DNA of 64,000 bases, taken from the NCBI GenBank assembly GCA_902550555.1, contig CACCZR010000001.1, forward strand, positions 22,191-86,190. The letters are read 5' to 3'. A model generated the notes under the pieces. It was not told the DNA's origin and searched no databases. It was given only the letters and a program-made list of their open reading frames with translations. The stretch comes from an uncultured SAR116 cluster alpha proteobacterium. GTDB taxonomy: Bacteria; Pseudomonadota; Alphaproteobacteria; Puniceispirillales; Marisalimonadaceae. The position numbers were made by a program, and so were the translations under genes. The first letter of the stretch is position 1; each line of letters begins with the position of its first letter. Of the stretch, positions 24,047 to 34,127 are shown in pieces.

Positions 24047-24788
24047 TCAAAATCTCAGAATAACCATTTTTTTCTACGTACAAAGCTAGGTCTGCATCTC
24101 CAGATTTAATAATTTTACCGTCTGACATAATATGGACAATGTCTGGTTTTATATAATCCAATAATCTTTGATAATGAGTGATTACAACTACAGCATTATT
24201 TTTATCTTTTAAGTTATTAACACCTTCAGAAACAATTTTTAGTGCGTCTACGTCTAAACCAGAATCAGTCTCATCTAGCACAGATATTTTTGGGTTTAAA
24301 AGAGCCATCTGAAGTATTTCAAATCTTTTTTTCTCTCCACCAGAAAAGCCAAAATTGACATATCTTTTTAACATTTCATCTTTAATACTAAGATTTTCAG
24401 CAACTTTTCTTAAATGCTTTATAAAATCAAGATGTGATAATTCATTTTCACCTAAATATTTTTTTCTAGAGTTAAAAATTTCTCTTAAAAAATTTGTGCT
24501 TGATACACCAGGTAGTTCTACTGGATATTGGAAAGCTAAAAACAACCCTAAGTTTGATCTTTCATCAGGTGAAAGTGGAGTAAGATCAGTATTATCAAAT
24601 GTAATGCTTCCATTATCTAATTCATAGCCATCTCTTCCAGCTAGCATATATGACAGCGTACTTTTTCCAGATCCGTTTGGACCCATAATCGCATGAGTTT
24701 CTCCCTCATTTACGTTTAATGATAATCCTTTTAAAATCTTTTTATTATTAATGCTTAATTCAGCATTTTTAATCTCAAGTATAGGCAT
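24033..24788 (-). CDS. sufC: Fe-S cluster assembly ATPase SufC
   Basis: AIMGPNGSGKSTLSYMLAGRDGYE, FSGGEKKRFEILQMALLNPKISVLDETDSGLDVDALKIV. Confidence 0.98.
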   Translation of the reverse strand: MPILEIKNAELSINNKKILKGLSLNVNEGETHAIMGPNGSGKSTLSYMLAGRDGYELDNGSITFDNTDLTPLSPDERSNLGLFLAFQYPVELPGVSSTNFLREIFNSRKKYLGENELSHLDFIKHLRKVAENLSIKDEMLKRYVNFGFSGGEKKRFEILQMALLNPKISVLDETDSGLDVDALKIVSEGVNNLKDKNNAVVVITHYQRLLDYIKPDIVHIMSDGKIIKSGDADLALYVEKNGYSEILNEKS

Positions 24789-24794
24789 AAGGCT

Positions 24795-26246
24795 TTACCC
24801 TACTGAACCTTCTAGACTAATACCTATTAATTTCTGAGCCTCAACAGCAAATTCCATAGGAAGTTCTTTCATGACTTCTTTACAAAATCCGTTAACAATC
24901 ATAGAAGTTGCTTGTTCGGCATCTAGCCCCCTTTGCATACAATAAAACAGTTGGTCTTCTGATATTTTTGAAGTAGTTGCCTCATGCTCAACCTTAGCAT
25001 TTGATACATATTGATTAATATAAGGTACTGTATGTGCTGAACAGGTGTCACCAATGAGTAAAGAATCGCACTGAGTAAAATTGCGTGCATTGTAAGCACC
25101 TTTTTGTATTTGAACTTGTCCTCTGTATGTATTTTGTGACTTTCCTGCTGAAATACCTTTTGAAATAATTGTAGATTTTGTGTTTTTACCAATGTGTATC
25201 ATTTTAGTACCAGTATCCGCCTGTTGAGCATTATTAGTAATTGCTACTGAATAAAATTCTCCAATTGAATTATCCCCCATAAGAATGCAAGATGGGTACT
25301 TCCACGTAATTGAAGAGCCTGTTTCAACTTGTGTCCAAGATATCTTAGAATTTTTACCTAAACATTTACCTCTTTTAGTAACAAAATTATATATTCCACC
25401 TTTACCTTGTTCATCTCCTGGGTACCAATTTTGTACAGTTGAGTACTTTATCTGTGATTTGTTCATAGCAACTAGTTCTACCACAGCAGCATGCAATTGA
25501 TTTTCATCTCTTTGTGGAGCTGTACACCCTTCCAAATAAGAGACATAACCTTCATCTTCAACAACTATTAATGTTCTTTCAAATTGACCAGTATTTTTTT
25601 CATTAATCCTAAAATAAGTAGATAATTCCATAGGACATTTAACTCCTTTTGGAATATATACAAATGAACCATCAGTAAAAACTGCAGAATTAAGTGCTGT
25701 GTAATAATTATCTGTTACTGGTACTACAGAACCAATATATTTCTTTACCAAATCTGGATGATTTTTTATTGCTTCGGAAATTGGACAAAAAATCACTCCA
25801 ACTTCTGAAAGTTTTTCTCTAAAAGTTGTAGCCACAGAAACAGAATCAAAAACAGCGTCAACCGCAACACCAGCTAACATTTTTTGTTCATTTAGAGGAA
25901 TTCCTAATTTTTCGTATGTTTTTAATAATTCAGGATCAACTTCATCTAAACTATTTAACTTCTTTTTGGCTTTTGGAGCAGCATAGTAATAAATATCTTG
26001 AAAATCTATATCTGGAAAAGAAACTTTTGCCCAATTAGGTTTTTCCATACTTTTCCATTTTTTAAAAGCATCTAATCTCCAATCTAACATCCATTTTGGT
26101 TCGTCTTTTTTTTGAGAAATAAATCTTATAATCTCTTCATTTAGTCCTTTTGGAGCCTTATCAACTTCAATCTTAGTGGAAAATCCGTATTTATATTTAT
26201 CTGTAGTTGATTTTACTTGGTTAATAGTTTCAGTTGTTGCTACCAC
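24795..26246 (-). CDS. sufB: Fe-S cluster assembly protein SufB
   Basis: [74 protein letters not shown]. Confidence 0.98.
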   Translation of the reverse strand: MVATTETINQVKSTTDKYKYGFSTKIEVDKAPKGLNEEIIRFISQKKDEPKWMLDWRLDAFKKWKSMEKPNWAKVSFPDIDFQDIYYYAAPKAKKKLNSLDEVDPELLKTYEKLGIPLNEQKMLAGVAVDAVFDSVSVATTFREKLSEVGVIFCPISEAIKNHPDLVKKYIGSVVPVTDNYYTALNSAVFTDGSFVYIPKGVKCPMELSTYFRINEKNTGQFERTLIVVEDEGYVSYLEGCTAPQRDENQLHAAVVELVAMNKSQIKYSTVQNWYPGDEQGKGGIYNFVTKRGKCLGKNSKISWTQVETGSSITWKYPSCILMGDNSIGEFYSVAITNNAQQADTGTKMIHIGKNTKSTIISKGISAGKSQNTYRGQVQIQKGAYNARNFTQCDSLLIGDTCSAHTVPYINQYVSNAKVEHEATTSKISEDQLFYCMQRGLDAEQATSMIVNGFCKEVMKELPMEFAVEAQKLIGISLEGSVG

Positions 26247-26337
26247 TCTAATATACCTTATTTGAAAATATTAATGATTTTAGATTACTATATATATAAT
26301 ATTGTATAACATTAATTAAAGAACAATTAATAAATAA

Positions 26338-26682
26338 TTAATTCCTAACCTGAGGCTTTAATAAATATTTACCTTTTTGAATCCCACTAAACATTTGTTC
26401 AAGATCAGGATGATCAACTGGACCATTATCACTATCCATAATAATATTTTGTTGAGAAACATACGCAGAATAAAATGTTTCAGAATTTTCAGCCATTAAA
26501 TGATAAAATGGTTGTTTCTTTGAAGGTCTTAAATCTGCTGGAATTGATTGATACCACTCTTCTGTATTTGAAAACTCTGGGTCAACATCTACAATAACAC
26601 CTCTAAATGGATATATTCTATGTTTAACAATATCACCAATGTTAAACATTGGATTTTTCGAAACTTTTTTTTTATCACTCAT
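26338..26682 (-). CDS. hspQ: heat shock protein HspQ (YccV-like); start moved to ATG at 26682
   Basis: FNIGDIVKHRIYPFRGVIVDVDPEFSNTEEWYQSIPADLRPSKKQPFYHLMAENSETFYSAYVSQQNI; AGG Shine-Dalgarno precedes ATG-AGT (MSDKKK). Confidence 0.93.
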   Translation of the reverse strand: MSDKKKVSKNPMFNIGDIVKHRIYPFRGVIVDVDPEFSNTEEWYQSIPADLRPSKKQPFYHLMAENSETFYSAYVSQQNIIMDSDNGPVDHPDLEQMFSGIQKGKYLLKPQVRN

Positions 26683-26694
26683 ACCCATCACCTA

Positions 26695-26729
26695 ATATCA
26701 AATATCAAATATCAAATATCAAATATCAA
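26695..26729. repeat. 7-bp tandem repeat, ATATCAA x5, just upstream of the hspQ start
   Basis: atatcaa repeated five times without interruption. Confidence 0.97.
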
Positions 26730-26766
26730 AAGGAAATATTTTAATATTATTAAATTAAAGAAAATA

Positions 26767-26952
26767 TTAATTTTTTGTTTTGATTTTTAATATCTGTTTC
26801 CCATTATACATACCTGTTTTTAAATCAATGTGATGAGGACGATGTAACTCACCAGTATCCTTATTTTCAACATATGCATCATTATCAATAGCATCGTGAG
26901 ATCTTCTCATTCCACGTCTTGACTTAGTTATTTTACTTTTAGGAACAGCCAT
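26767..26952 (-). CDS. rpmF: 50S ribosomal protein L32
   Basis: [22 protein letters not shown]...[21 protein letters not shown]. Confidence 0.98.
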   Translation of the reverse strand: MAVPKSKITKSRRGMRRSHDAIDNDAYVENKDTGELHRPHHIDLKTGMYNGKQILKIKTKN

Positions 26953-26979
26953 TTTTTTCTCTCTACAAATTATATTTAA

Positions 26980-27055
26980 TGGTGGAGCTGGACGGGATCG
27001 AACCGACGACCTGATGCTTGCAAAGCACCCGCTCTCCCAACTGAGCTACAGCCCC
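26980..27055 (-). tRNA. tRNA-Ala(TGC), CCA encoded
   Basis: Minus strand GGGGCTGTAGCTCAG...TTTGCAA...GGTTCGATCCCGTCCAGCTCCACCA. Confidence 0.96.
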
Positions 27056-27144
27056 ATTATTATATATTTGTGATATAACTAACTTAGATTTACGTCAAGT
27101 AATTTATCATATATATTATGACCAAATATTGAGATATTGCTTAA

Positions 27145-28137
27145 ATGATATTTAAAACTGTTCAAATAAATAAATGTGTTGGTTACATATTACCAGAAAA
27201 TATTTTTGTTATTGAAAATGGAAAAAAAGTTAAGCTTTCTAAAGGAACTAAAATTAACCAACAAATTAAAAATATTCTTGTAAGTAATGGTTTTAAACAG
27301 ATTAGTGGTTTTTTACTTAGTGAAAATGATTTTGATGAAAATAAAGCATCAGATCTAATAGCTAGAAGTATATGTACAAATAAATTGAATAATTTAAATT
27401 ATAAAAATCTCAATACTGGAAGAAGTAATATTTACAGTACTAAATCAGGATTATTTATTTATAACGCAAACAATTTAATAAAATTGAATGATAATTCAAA
27501 AATTGCCATAAGTGCAATAAGACCATTTTCTAAAGTTGAACAAAACCAAGAACTGATTACAGCCAAAGTAATACCTTATGGAATTGATAAAAAACTCTTA
27601 CAAAAAAATAGTTTAAGACTAAAAGACACTTTTAGAGTGGCACCTTTCCAAAAGAAAAGTATTACTTTAATTCAAACATTTGATAATAAAATTAATGAAA
27701 AACTCATAATTAAGTCTAGAAATGTTACTCAAAAAAGATTGGAATTATGCGGTATAAAAAAAATCGATGAGATTATAATTCCTCATAAAGAAAATATTTT
27801 ATGTAATAAAATACAAATTTGCATAAATCGAAATGTTGATATTATTTTAATTATTGGTCCACACGCTATAACGCATATTAAAGATGTAATCCCAAATGCC
27901 ATTTCAAAAAGTGGAGCAAAAATAATCAGATTTGGAATTCCTGTTGAACCAGGAAATTTATTGTTATTATCTAAATTTAAATCCTCTAATAAAGATATTT
28001 ATATTATTGGTATGCCAAGTTGTGCAAAATCTCCAAAAGAAAATGGTTTGGACTGGGTATTGTGGCGTATTCTAAGTAATATTAATTTTAAAAACTCTAA
28101 TCTCAATGAATTATCAGTTGGTGGTTTGATAAAATAG
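27145..28137 (+). CDS. molybdopterin-binding (MoeA/Mog-like) domain protein
   Basis: C-terminal half IILIIGPHAITHIKDVIPNAISKSGAKIIRFGIPVEPGNLLLLSKF...IYIIGMPSCAKSPKENGLDWVLWRIL resembles the MoCF-binding domain of MoeA-like proteins. Confidence 0.75.
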   Translation: MIFKTVQINKCVGYILPENIFVIENGKKVKLSKGTKINQQIKNILVSNGFKQISGFLLSENDFDENKASDLIARSICTNKLNNLNYKNLNTGRSNIYSTKSGLFIYNANNLIKLNDNSKIAISAIRPFSKVEQNQELITAKVIPYGIDKKLLQKNSLRLKDTFRVAPFQKKSITLIQTFDNKINEKLIIKSRNVTQKRLELCGIKKIDEIIIPHKENILCNKIQICINRNVDIILIIGPHAITHIKDVIPNAISKSGAKIIRFGIPVEPGNLLLLSKFKSSNKDIYIIGMPSCAKSPKENGLDWVLWRILSNINFKNSNLNELSVGGLIK

Positions 28138-28144
28138 AAATTAT

Positions 28145-29119
28145 CTAATTCTTAGGACCTAAATGTTTTAAATTCTTAACTTTTGATAACTTGATTTGCT
28201 TTTCTCTTTCATTAAATCTCTTTTTTTGTTTAATTGTGGTTTGTTCATAACAATATTTACAACTTTGACCTTTTACATAATGTTTGTTTTTTTTATTTTC
28301 CTTACTCAAGGGCATTCTACAAGCATAACACATATCATATTCGCCCTTTTCCAGAGAAGCATTTAAAGAAACACGATAATCAAAAACAAAGCATTCACCC
28401 TTCCATTCATTTTCATCAGATTTAACATTTTCTAGATACTTTAAAATTCCTCCATCCAAATGAAAAACATTTTCAAACCCAAGTTGTTTCAAGTATGATG
28501 TCGATTTTTCACAACGAATACCACCTGTACAGAACATTCCAATTTTTGATTTTTTTGAAACTTTTTTATTAATTAAATTTTTTTGAACCCAATTTGGAAA
28601 ATTTCTAAAAGATTTAATTTTAGGGTTAATACTGTTTTTGAAAGTTCCAATGGATACTTCATAATCATTTCTAGTATCTATTATCATTCTATCACTCTCA
28701 TTTAAAAGTTCATTCCATTCTTTTACATTTAGATATTTTCCAACTTTATGAGATGGACTTACTTCAGGTATACCAATTGTAACTATTTCTTTTTTGAGTC
28801 TTACTTTCATTCTCAAAAAAGGATTTTTATTACTAGAAGAAAATTTTGGAGTAATGTCCTTAAATTGACTAAATTTATCCATATATGAAAAAAAATTTTT
28901 TAGATCACTTTCTGAACCAGCAATAGTTCCATTAATCCCCTCATTTGCTAATAATATTGTGCCTTTTATATTTGTTTTACTTAAAGATCTATCAAATTTA
29001 ATTTTTAATTCTTGATAATTTTCTAATACTAAAAATTTGTAAAAAGTTGAAATGATGTATTTATCTAGTGTAGAGTTATTTGTATTTAGATAATTTTGTA
29101 AATTTTGATTTAATGACAT
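28145..29119 (-). CDS. trhO: rhodanese-type tRNA uridine(34) hydroxylase TrhO (YceA family)
   Basis: GTILLANEGINGTIAGS, IDTRNDYEVSIGTFKNSINP, GMFCTGGIRCEKSTSYLKQLGFENVFHLDGGILKYLE, C-terminal Cys-rich motif. Confidence 0.95.
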   Translation of the reverse strand: MSLNQNLQNYLNTNNSTLDKYIISTFYKFLVLENYQELKIKFDRSLSKTNIKGTILLANEGINGTIAGSESDLKNFFSYMDKFSQFKDITPKFSSSNKNPFLRMKVRLKKEIVTIGIPEVSPSHKVGKYLNVKEWNELLNESDRMIIDTRNDYEVSIGTFKNSINPKIKSFRNFPNWVQKNLINKKVSKKSKIGMFCTGGIRCEKSTSYLKQLGFENVFHLDGGILKYLENVKSDENEWKGECFVFDYRVSLNASLEKGEYDMCYACRMPLSKENKKNKHYVKGQSCKYCYEQTTIKQKKRFNEREKQIKLSKVKNLKHLGPKN

Positions 29120-29169
29120 AATCTTTTACTAAACCTTATCATATAACTATTTTTACTTTAGGAGTTAAG

Positions 29170-29601
29170 ATGAATAACATAGATAAAACCACAGCACAAA
29201 AAATAATTGAAAAATCGTTTGAAAAAGGTCGTGAATTAAAACTTAATCCATTAATGGTTGTAGTTTTTGACAACAGAGGCGCTGTAAAAGCATGTGCAGC
29301 AGAAGATGGGACAAGTCCATTAAGGTTTAGTATTGCTTATGGAAAAGCAAATGGAGCATTTCAGATGGGGATGGGTTCAAGAGCTTTGTTTAATAGAGCA
29401 GAACAACAAGCTTATTTTATCAATGCTGTAAATGCTTTGACAGATGGAAACTTAGTTCCAGTTCCAGGAGGTGTTTTGATCAGAAACAGTAATAAGGATA
29501 TAATTGGATCAATAGGAATATCTGGAGATACATCTGATAATGATGAAAGTGCAGCTGTCTATGGTATTGAAAGCGTAAATTTAATTCCAGATATTGGTTA
29601 A
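29170..29601 (+). CDS. GlcG/HbpS family heme-binding-like protein
   Basis: NPLMVVVFDNRGAVKACAAEDGTSPLRFSIAYGKANGAFQMGMGSR...VPVPGGVLIRN...GSIGISGDTSDNDE. Confidence 0.88.
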   Translation: MNNIDKTTAQKIIEKSFEKGRELKLNPLMVVVFDNRGAVKACAAEDGTSPLRFSIAYGKANGAFQMGMGSRALFNRAEQQAYFINAVNALTDGNLVPVPGGVLIRNSNKDIIGSIGISGDTSDNDESAAVYGIESVNLIPDIG

Positions 29602-30219
29602 ATAGTAAAAAATAGATGGCCCACTAAAAATTAAAATTAGAACTAATAACGCATAACCATTTTTTTTTGATGGATAATCTTTTTGTATAAAATTTTTATC
29701 CTTAGATTTTCCATCGATCATTTGATTAATTATTTTTTCTTTTAAAAAAAATTGATAATAACTTACAGCACTTAAATGAAGAATTATTAATAAGTATAAA
29801 AAATAATGCAAAATATTATGAACATTTGTAAAAATTCCAACTAATTGTGGTGCGAATTTTACAAATGGCCCATCATAAAAAATATCATCTGAAGAAAACA
29901 TGCCAGACAAAGATGTTAATAAAATTAATACAAAAATTGAAAATATAGATAATGAACCAAGTGGATTATGTCCAAAATATTTTTTCTCTTTATTTCTAAA
30001 ATAATTGAATAAGTAATTCTTATTAAGATTAAAATTTTTAAACTTTGAATAATAGCCACCAAAAAAACCCCAATAAATTCTAAATAAAATTAAAAAAAAT
30101 AAAGTTATTCCTGAAATTTCATGAATATAGAAATAAGAAAATTTTCCTGATATTATTGATATAATTATTGTTATGATTAACATTAAATGAAATATTCTAA
30201 TGTTTAAATCCCAAATCAT
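29581..30219 (-). CDS. cytochrome b561 family / hydrogenase-type cytochrome b
   Basis: MIWDLNIRIFHLMLIITI..., multiple TM with His residues (GHNPLGSLSI, HNILHYFLYLLIILHLSAV). Confidence 0.85.
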   Translation of the reverse strand: MIWDLNIRIFHLMLIITIIISIISGKFSYFYIHEISGITLFFLILFRIYWGFFGGYYSKFKNFNLNKNYLFNYFRNKEKKYFGHNPLGSLSIFSIFVLILLTSLSGMFSSDDIFYDGPFVKFAPQLVGIFTNVHNILHYFLYLLIILHLSAVSYYQFFLKEKIINQMIDGKSKDKNFIQKDYPSKKNGYALLVLILIFSGPSIFYYLTNIWN

Positions 30220-30259
30220 AGTTTATTATTAAATAGATTTTGAAATTAATATATTAAAA

Positions 30260-30877
30260 ATGCAAAAAAACTGGTCCCTAAAAATTTTAAATAGTTTTAA
30301 AAAACTAAGTGAATTAGATGACGACTTGAAATATATAATTAACAAATATAACCTCCCAGATTCACGTAAGGAAAGTAATACTTTTGAAACTTTAATGAGA
30401 ATAATAATTGGCCAACAAATTTCTCGAAAAGCAGCTGAAAGTATATATCAAAAACTTAAAGAAAAAAAAATCACAACATATAAAAACTTTTTGAACACTG
30501 ATGACAAATATTTAAAAAATCTAGGTTTGTCATTTAGAAAAATTATATACATTAAAGACTTAGCAAAGAATATTTATGAAAAAAAAATCAAATTAAGTGA
30601 GTTTAAAAAATCATCTTCTGAGGTTGTATATAATTCTCTTATAAAAATTAAAGGTATTGGCAAATGGACAATTAATAATTATCAATTGTTTGTATTAGAA
30701 GATTGTGATGCTTGGCCTGGTGGTGATTTAGCCGTTCAAGAAGCCATTAAAAGTTTAAAAAATTTAGATGTAAGACCTGATGAAAATGAATCAAATAATA
30801 TAGCAGAAAAATGGAGGCCTTTTAGGGGGTCTGCTGCTTTATTGTTATGGCATTACTACAGTAAAAAAAATGATTAA
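30260..30877 (+). CDS. DNA-3-methyladenine glycosylase II family (AlkA-like, HhH-GPD)
   Basis: FETLMRIIIGQQISRKAAESIYQKL...LIKIKGIGKWTINNYQLFVLEDCDAWPGGDLAVQEA (HhH then catalytic Asp). Confidence 0.92.
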   Translation: MQKNWSLKILNSFKKLSELDDDLKYIINKYNLPDSRKESNTFETLMRIIIGQQISRKAAESIYQKLKEKKITTYKNFLNTDDKYLKNLGLSFRKIIYIKDLAKNIYEKKIKLSEFKKSSSEVVYNSLIKIKGIGKWTINNYQLFVLEDCDAWPGGDLAVQEAIKSLKNLDVRPDENESNNIAEKWRPFRGSAALLLWHYYSKKND

Positions 30878-32645
30878 ATACGACGAAGTCAAAAACATTA
30901 TCAAAATAATTGAAGAGTGCAGTGCTGTTGCATTAACTTTTTATAAAAAAAAACACCTTGAAATATCTATTAAAGATGATAACTCACCTGTAACAAAAGC
31001 TGATTTAGAAATTAGTAGAATTTCAACTAATAAACTTTCTGAAATGTTTCCTAATGATAAAATAATATCAGAGGAAAACATAACTAATTTAAATGAAGTT
31101 GATATGACCAAATATTGGCTTATTGATCCTATAGATGGTACAAAGGAATTCATAACTAAAAGTGGTTTTTTTACAATTAACTTTGCATTAATATCAAATA
31201 ACAAACCTGTTTTTGGAATTATATGTCAACCAACAACTTCTTCTATTTGGTTTAACTATAATAATAAAGCATATAAAATTAAAAAAACATATAACATTTT
31301 AGATGCTAAAGAATTAAAACCTAAAACTATAAATTACAATAAACTCAATATGATTTGTAGTTCTACAAACTTAAAATCAGGTATAAAAAATTGGTTAAAT
31401 ATGATTAATCCATTAAAAATTTCAGATATAGGATCAAGTCTTAAATTCTGTTATCTTGCGGAAGGTAAATATGATATTTACCCAAGATCGATACCAACCA
31501 TGGAGTGGGACACAGCTGCAGGACATAGTATTTTAAAGGCAAGTGGTGGTAATATTTTTACTACAAATGGATTAGAATTATATTATGGGAAAAATCATTT
31601 TAAAAATGGTAACTTCATAGCTTTTAGTAATTATAAAAACTTTCCATTATCAAAATATTTTTTAGAAAACATTGAAGATTATAAAGTTTACATAAAAAGA
31701 ATTGAAAGTGCGTCAAACTCCTTAAAAAATGGAAAACTTGTTGTTTTTCCTACTGAAACAGTTTTTGGATTGGGAGCCATCGGCACTAATGAACAAGCTA
31801 TATCTGCAATTTATGCAGCAAAAAATAGACCGAAAAACAATCCTCTAATTGCACATTTTTCTTCCCTAAAGCAAGTAAAAAAGTATGTGATTTTTACAGA
31901 TCTAGCTAATAGATTAGCTGCTAATTTTTGGCCTGGACCTCTAACAATGGTTCTAAAAATTAATGAAAAAAATCGATTTTCAAGAATTTTATCAAGAGGG
32001 AAAAATACACTTGCAGTAAGAATTCCTTCTCATCCAGTAGCTTTAGACTTAATATCAAAATGTGAAATTCCTATTTTAGCGCCTAGTGCAAATAAATCTG
32101 GAGGCGTTAGTCCAACTTCTGCAGAACATGTGAAACAAGACTTTAAAAAATTAAATGGTCCAAGTTGGGAAATTTCTGATATTTTAGATTTTGATGGATG
32201 TGAAGTTGGTATTGAATCTTCTGTTGTAGATTGTAGAAATGATCTTCCTGTAATTTTAAGAGAAGGATTTATTACACTAAAAAACATAGAAGACATTATG
32301 GGTATTAAAGTAATATATAAAAATTTCACTGATGAACTAATATCACCTGGCACGTTACAAAAACATTATTCTCCTAAAACCAAAGTTTTATTAAACCAAA
32401 AAAAATATATAGCTGGATCAGCTTGTTTAGGTTTTGGCAAACTTCCAATAGCTTTTAGAGATTGTAAACATATTTTCAATTTAAGCTTATCTGAAAATTT
32501 ATTTGAGGCTTCCCATTTACTTTATGAAGGGTTAAGGTATTTAGATAAACTTGACCTAAAATTTATTCAAGTTTTACCTATTCCTAGCATAGGAATTGGA
32601 AAGGCTTTAAATGATAGATTAAAAAGAGCTTCTTTTAATGAATGA
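30870..32645 (+). CDS. fusion: N-terminal CysQ-like/inositol-monophosphatase domain + C-terminal Sua5/YrdC threonylcarbamoyl-AMP synthase
   Basis: N-term: DDNSPVTKADLEISR, WLIDPIDGTKEFITKSGFFTINFALI, EWDTAAGHSILKASGG. C-term: LKNGKLVVFPTETVFGLGA, AIYAAKNRPKNNPLIAHF, APSANKSGGVSPTSA, SPGTLQKHYSPKTKVLL (Sua5 C-domain). One 591-codon ORF, no Met at the junction. Confidence 0.93.
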   Translation: MIKYDEVKNIIKIIEECSAVALTFYKKKHLEISIKDDNSPVTKADLEISRISTNKLSEMFPNDKIISEENITNLNEVDMTKYWLIDPIDGTKEFITKSGFFTINFALISNNKPVFGIICQPTTSSIWFNYNNKAYKIKKTYNILDAKELKPKTINYNKLNMICSSTNLKSGIKNWLNMINPLKISDIGSSLKFCYLAEGKYDIYPRSIPTMEWDTAAGHSILKASGGNIFTTNGLELYYGKNHFKNGNFIAFSNYKNFPLSKYFLENIEDYKVYIKRIESASNSLKNGKLVVFPTETVFGLGAIGTNEQAISAIYAAKNRPKNNPLIAHFSSLKQVKKYVIFTDLANRLAANFWPGPLTMVLKINEKNRFSRILSRGKNTLAVRIPSHPVALDLISKCEIPILAPSANKSGGVSPTSAEHVKQDFKKLNGPSWEISDILDFDGCEVGIESSVVDCRNDLPVILREGFITLKNIEDIMGIKVIYKNFTDELISPGTLQKHYSPKTKVLLNQKKYIAGSACLGFGKLPIAFRDCKHIFNLSLSENLFEASHLLYEGLRYLDKLDLKFIQVLPIPSIGIGKALNDRLKRASFNE

Positions 32646-34089
32646 TTATAAAAAAAAAATAACTGCTTTAAATTTAAAATCTAAACCTATTTTTGATATT
32701 GAAGATCATCTTAAATATACAAAAGATTGGAGAGGACAGTATATTGGAGATGCAATAGCAATTTTAAAACCCCATGATAAATATGAAGTGTCAAAGATTT
32801 TAAAGTTTGCAAATGATAATGAAATTTCAATTGTTCCTCAAGGTGGAAATACAAGCCTTTGTGGTGGTGCAACTCCTCTTAAAAATTCCTTTTCAATCAT
32901 CATAAGTACGGAAAAGATGAATAATATTATTTCTATAGATAAAGAATCAATGACAATAACCTTAGAGCCAGGAGTTATTTTAAGTATCATTCATGAACAA
33001 GTTGAAAAGAATGATCTTTTTTTTCCACTTAGTTTAGGAGCTAAAGGCTCATGCACAATTGGTGGAAACCTATCTACGAATGCAGGAGGTATAAATGTCT
33101 TAAAATATGGTAACACAAGAGATCTATGTTTAGGTTTAGAAGTTGTATTACCTAACGGTGATATAATGAACTTGTTAAAAATGCTTAAAAAAGATAACAC
33201 TGGTTACGATTTGAAAAATATTTTTATTGGTGCTGAAGGAACTCTTGGAATTATTACCGCTGCTACCATGAAATTATTTCCAAAACCAAAATTAAGTATT
33301 ACTTCTTTTGTTGAAACGCTCTCAATAAATAATGCAATAAAACTTTTGAACCTTTTTGAACAAGAATTGAAAAATGAACTGGAAGCATTTGAACTTATGC
33401 CAAAAGTTTTTTGGGAAGTGGCATCAAATAATACAGAAAATTTGTTACTTCCATTTAACAAAATGCCTGAAATGGGCGTTTTGTTAGAATTAACAACAAC
33501 ATCTACAAATGATACTTTGCTTAATAACGAAGGGACAACATTTCTGCACGAAAAACTTGAACATCTTCTATCAAAAGCATTGGACGAAGAATTAATTGAG
33601 GATGCAATAATATGTAAAAACGATTTGGAAAGAAATAAATTATGGGAAATTAGAGAAAATGCCGCTGAAAATGAAAAAAAAGAATTAATAAACTCTCATG
33701 CCAAAAAATGTCTTAAACATGATGTTTCTTTACCAATAAATAATATAGAAAAATTTCATCAAGAGACTCAAAAAATGATTTCCACAAAGATAAAAAATAC
33801 GAGAACAATTTTCTTTGGTCATTTAGGGGATGGAAACTTACACTACAATATATTTGGTAATGGCAAAGGAGATGATGGATTTGAAAACCAATCACAAAAT
33901 ATAACAGAAAACTTATATAAAATTATTGAAAAATTAAATGGATCTTTTTCTGCAGAACATGGCATTGGACAATTAAAAAAAGATAATCTAAGATTTTTTA
34001 AAGACCCAGTAGCATATTATTTAATGAAAAATATAAAAAATATGATTGATCCAAAAAATATTATGAACCCAGGGAAAATTCTAATATAA
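32638..34089 (+). CDS. FAD-binding oxidase/dehydrogenase (GlcD / D-2-hydroxyglutarate dehydrogenase-like)
   Basis: VPQGGNTSLCGGATP, LGAKGSCTIGGNLSTNAGGINVLKYGNTRDLCLGLEVVLPNG, FGHLGDGNLHYN, SAEHGIGQLKK. Confidence 0.93.
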   Translation: MNDYKKKITALNLKSKPIFDIEDHLKYTKDWRGQYIGDAIAILKPHDKYEVSKILKFANDNEISIVPQGGNTSLCGGATPLKNSFSIIISTEKMNNIISIDKESMTITLEPGVILSIIHEQVEKNDLFFPLSLGAKGSCTIGGNLSTNAGGINVLKYGNTRDLCLGLEVVLPNGDIMNLLKMLKKDNTGYDLKNIFIGAEGTLGIITAATMKLFPKPKLSITSFVETLSINNAIKLLNLFEQELKNELEAFELMPKVFWEVASNNTENLLLPFNKMPEMGVLLELTTTSTNDTLLNNEGTTFLHEKLEHLLSKALDEELIEDAIICKNDLERNKLWEIRENAAENEKKELINSHAKKCLKHDVSLPINNIEKFHQETQKMISTKIKNTRTIFFGHLGDGNLHYNIFGNGKGDDGFENQSQNITENLYKIIEKLNGSFSAEHGIGQLKKDNLRFFKDPVAYYLMKNIKNMIDPKNIMNPGKILI

Positions 34090-34127
34090 AATGTTCATTA
34101 TTTTAAAATTTTAGCTATTATAACTTC

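Noticed and set aside
24923-25192. 89-aa minus-strand ORF inside sufB in another frame
   Set aside because: Out-of-frame within highly conserved sufB.
26695-26729. CRISPR array
   Set aside because: Repeat unit is 7 bp with no spacers; simple tandem repeat.
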